Shown: piece by piece, positions 8,993-10,986 of the stretch
Layout: each line of letters begins with the position of its first letter
Numbering within the stretch: position 1 is the first letter of the stretch
NCBI GenBank assembly: GCA_003140115.1
Contig: PLIQ01000462.1
Location: forward strand, 4,095 to 15,080
DNA length: 10,986 nt
Source: Actinomycetota bacterium
GTDB lineage: Bacteria > Actinomycetota > Actinomycetes > Streptosporangiales > Streptosporangiaceae
Direction of reading: 5' to 3'
Translations under genes and position numbers: made by a program
Notes under the pieces: generated by a model
The model's database searches: none
Seen by the model: the letters and a program-made list of their open reading frames with translations, nothing else
Told to the model about the DNA's origin: nothing

Positions 8993-8998
8993 TCTGCC

Positions 8999-10984
8999 GT
9001 GTCCAGCCCGCGCCATCGCATCACCCTCGCCGGAAGCGAGCATGCGGTCGAGCCGGGCACGACGGTGGGCGGGGCCCTGGACGGTGGTCCGAACGTCATC
9101 GCCGCCCGGGTCAACGGTGAGCTGCGCGACCTGGCCTGGCCGCTCGCCGACGGGGACGTCGTGGAGCCGGTGGACATCGCCAGCGACGACGGCCACTACA
9201 TCGTGCGGCACTCCGCCGCGCACGTCATGGCCCAGGCCGTTCAGGAGCTGTTCCCGCAGGCCAAGCTCGGCATCGGGCCACCGGTGGAGAACGGCTTCTA
9301 TTACGACTTCGACGTGCCCGAGCCGTTCACCCCGGAGAACCTCAAGGCCATCGAGGGCCGGATGCGTCAGATCGTCAAGCAGGGCCAGCGGTTCTCCCGG
9401 CGGGTCGTGACCGACGAGCAGGCCCGGGCCGAGCTCGCCGCCGAGCCCTACAAGCTGGAGCTGATCGGGCTCAAGGGCCACGGGTCCGGCACGCTGGACT
9501 TCGAGCTCAGCGAGGGCGTCGAGGTCGGCGGCCCGGAGCTGACCATCTACGACAACCTGGACGCGGGCACCGGCGAGCTGCGCTGGAAGGACCTGTGCCG
9601 CGGTCCGCACGTGCCCACCACCAAGCAGATCCCGGCCTTCAAGCTGATGCGCAGCGGCGGCGCCTACTGGCGGGGCAGCGAGAAGAACCCGCAGCTGCAG
9701 CGGATCTACGGCACCGCCTGGGAGTCCCGCGAACGCCAGGAGGAGTACCTGGTGTTCCTGGCCGAAGCCGAGAAGCGCGACCACCGCAAGCTCGGCGCCG
9801 AGCTGGACCTGTTCTCGTTCCCGACCGAGATCGGCAGCGGCCTGCCCGTCTTCCACCCCAAGGGCGGCATGGTCCGCAAGATCCTGGAGGACTACTCGCG
9901 GCGCCGGCACGAAGAGGCCGGCTATGAGTTCGTGAACACCCCGCACATCACCAAGTCCGAGCTGTTCGAGATCTCCGGGCACCTGGGCTGGTTCGGGGAG
10001 AGCATCTTCCCGCCCATGGAGCTCGAGGGCGCCAGCTACTACCTCAAGCCCATGAACTGCCCGATGCACATCCTGATCTACCGCTCGCGCGGCCGGTCCT
10101 ACCGGGACCTGCCGCTGCCGCTGTTCGAGTTCGGCACCGTCTACCGGTACGAGAAGTCCGGGGTGGTGCACGGCCTGACCCGGGTCCGCGGCCTGACCAT
10201 GGACGACGCGCACATCTTCTGCACCAAGGAGCAGGTCGGCGCCCAGCTGCGGCGGCTGCTGACCTTCGTGCTGGACCTGCTGCGCGACTACGGCCTGAAC
10301 GACTTCTACCTGGAGCTGTCCACCCGGGACAACGAGAAGGAGAAGTGGGTCGGCAGCCTGGAAGACTGGGAGCACGCCACCCGGGAACTGAACGACGCCG
10401 CCGAGGAGTCCGGCCTGGAGCTGGTGGCCGACCCGGGCGGCGCGGCGTTCTACGGCCCGAAGATCTCGGTGCAGGCCCGGGACGCGATCGGCCGGACCTG
10501 GCAGCTGTCCACCATCCAGGTCGACTACAACCTGCCCAAGCGGTTCGGGCTGGAGTACCAGGCCGCCGACGGCAGCCGGCAGCAGCCCATCATGATCCAC
10601 CGGGCGCTGTTCGGGTCGATCGAGCGGTTCTTCGGCATCCTGGTCGAGCACTACGCGGGGGCGTTCCCGCCCTGGCTGGCCCCGGTCCAGGTGGTCGGCA
10701 TCCCGATCGCCGACGCGCACGTGCCGTACCTGTCGCAGGTCGCGGAGCAGCTGCGCGAGCATGGCATCCGGATCGAGGTCGACGCGAGCGATGACCGGAT
10801 GCAGAAGAAGATCAGGACGGCGCAGCGGCAGAAGGTCCCGTACATGCTGATCGCGGGCGACGACGACGTGGCCCAGGGGGCGGTGTCGTTCCGCTACCGC
10901 GACGGGTCGCAGAACAACGGTGTCCCGGTCGCCGAGGCGATCGCCGAGATCGTCGCCGCCGTGCGCGACCGCGTCCAGGTGTAG
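8999..10984 (+). CDS. thrS: Threonine--tRNA ligase (threonyl-tRNA synthetase)
   Basis: This complete class II aminoacyl-tRNA synthetase of 661 residues charges tRNA-Thr in the cytoplasm. Domains in order: N-terminal TGS (1-60); the N2 editing domain that removes mischarged serine (about 62-225), with H71-x3-H75, C200 and H204 of DLCRGPH; the catalytic core (about 260-555), with zinc ligands C354 (MNCPMH), H405 (DDAHIF) and H534 (MIHRA) and motif 2 at [19 protein letters not shown] (381-399); and the anticodon-binding domain (about 562-661; [15 protein letters not shown]). All editing and zinc residues are intact. The start GTG is fixed by AAGGAG at 8987-8992. The 86-nt gap after tex is too short for a T-box leader, so regulation by uncharged tRNA through a T-box is not supported. 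The gene ends two bases before the window edge. Confidence 0.99.
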   Translation: MSSPRHRITLAGSEHAVEPGTTVGGALDGGPNVIAARVNGELRDLAWPLADGDVVEPVDIASDDGHYIVRHSAAHVMAQAVQELFPQAKLGIGPPVENGFYYDFDVPEPFTPENLKAIEGRMRQIVKQGQRFSRRVVTDEQARAELAAEPYKLELIGLKGHGSGTLDFELSEGVEVGGPELTIYDNLDAGTGELRWKDLCRGPHVPTTKQIPAFKLMRSGGAYWRGSEKNPQLQRIYGTAWESRERQEEYLVFLAEAEKRDHRKLGAELDLFSFPTEIGSGLPVFHPKGGMVRKILEDYSRRRHEEAGYEFVNTPHITKSELFEISGHLGWFGESIFPPMELEGASYYLKPMNCPMHILIYRSRGRSYRDLPLPLFEFGTVYRYEKSGVVHGLTRVRGLTMDDAHIFCTKEQVGAQLRRLLTFVLDLLRDYGLNDFYLELSTRDNEKEKWVGSLEDWEHATRELNDAAEESGLELVADPGGAAFYGPKISVQARDAIGRTWQLSTIQVDYNLPKRFGLEYQAADGSRQQPIMIHRALFGSIERFFGILVEHYAGAFPPWLAPVQVVGIPIADAHVPYLSQVAEQLREHGIRIEVDASDDRMQKKIRTAQRQKVPYMLIAGDDDVAQGAVSFRYRDGSQNNGVPVAEAIAEIVAAVRDRVQV

Positions 10985-10986
10985 CC

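Noticed and set aside
8913..8998. T-box riboswitch upstream of thrS
   Set aside because: The gap is 86 nt, too short for a T-box leader, and neither a T-box sequence nor a terminator/antiterminator pair is visible.
8975..8998. TTG at 8975 as the thrS start
   Set aside because: AAGGAG at 8987-8992 is correctly spaced for the GTG at 8999, and the extra eight residues do not resemble ThrRS N-termini.
8969..10762. A 597-codon minus-strand open frame opposite thrS
   Set aside because: The plus strand encodes an intact ThrRS with all editing and zinc residues; the opposite frame is compositional and matches no family.

Overview
The window reads as chromosomal DNA of a high-GC Gram-positive bacterium (Actinomycetota). 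The reasons are very GC-rich third codon positions, frequent GTG starts, several apparently leaderless genes, a protein resembling F420-dependent PPOX-fold enzymes, and a secreted multidomain family 3 glycosidase typical of soil saprophytes. I cannot name a genus. There is no sign of phage, insertion sequence, CRISPR or tRNA, and no intergenic stretch exceeds about 140 bases.

Positions 1-1904, minus strand: an aromatic-catabolism operon. In transcription order it has an FCD-type GntR regulator, a LigK-type 4-carboxy-4-hydroxy-2-oxoadipate aldolase, and the first 110 residues of a PrpF/GalD-type 4-oxalomesaconate tautomerase that runs off the left edge. The pair points to the lower branch of protocatechuate 4,5-cleavage or gallate degradation, ending in pyruvate and oxaloacetate. 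An inverted-repeat operator overlaps the -35 of the regulator promoter, so autorepression is likely. A perfect 10-bp hairpin sits at the aldolase stop codon.

Positions 1953-3637: a cytoplasmic serpin with an inhibitory-type hinge (minus strand), divergent from a small PPOX-fold, probably F420-binding oxidoreductase (plus strand).

Positions 3634-6462, minus strand: a 942-residue secreted GH3 beta-glycosidase with a PA14-like insert, an FnIII-like domain and a C-terminal NEW3-like domain. Its stop codon interlocks with that of the oxidoreductase in a shared CTAG.

Positions 6600-10984, plus strand: two housekeeping genes, the RNA-binding protein Tex and threonyl-tRNA synthetase, separated by a strong nested hairpin.

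I do not see a new multi-gene system. The points most worth a second look are the operator/leaderless promoter of the catabolic operon, the hairpin at the ligK stop, the serpin reactive loop, a palindromic element inside the 3' end of tex, and the recurrence of -10 boxes placed 4-7 nt before GTG starts.
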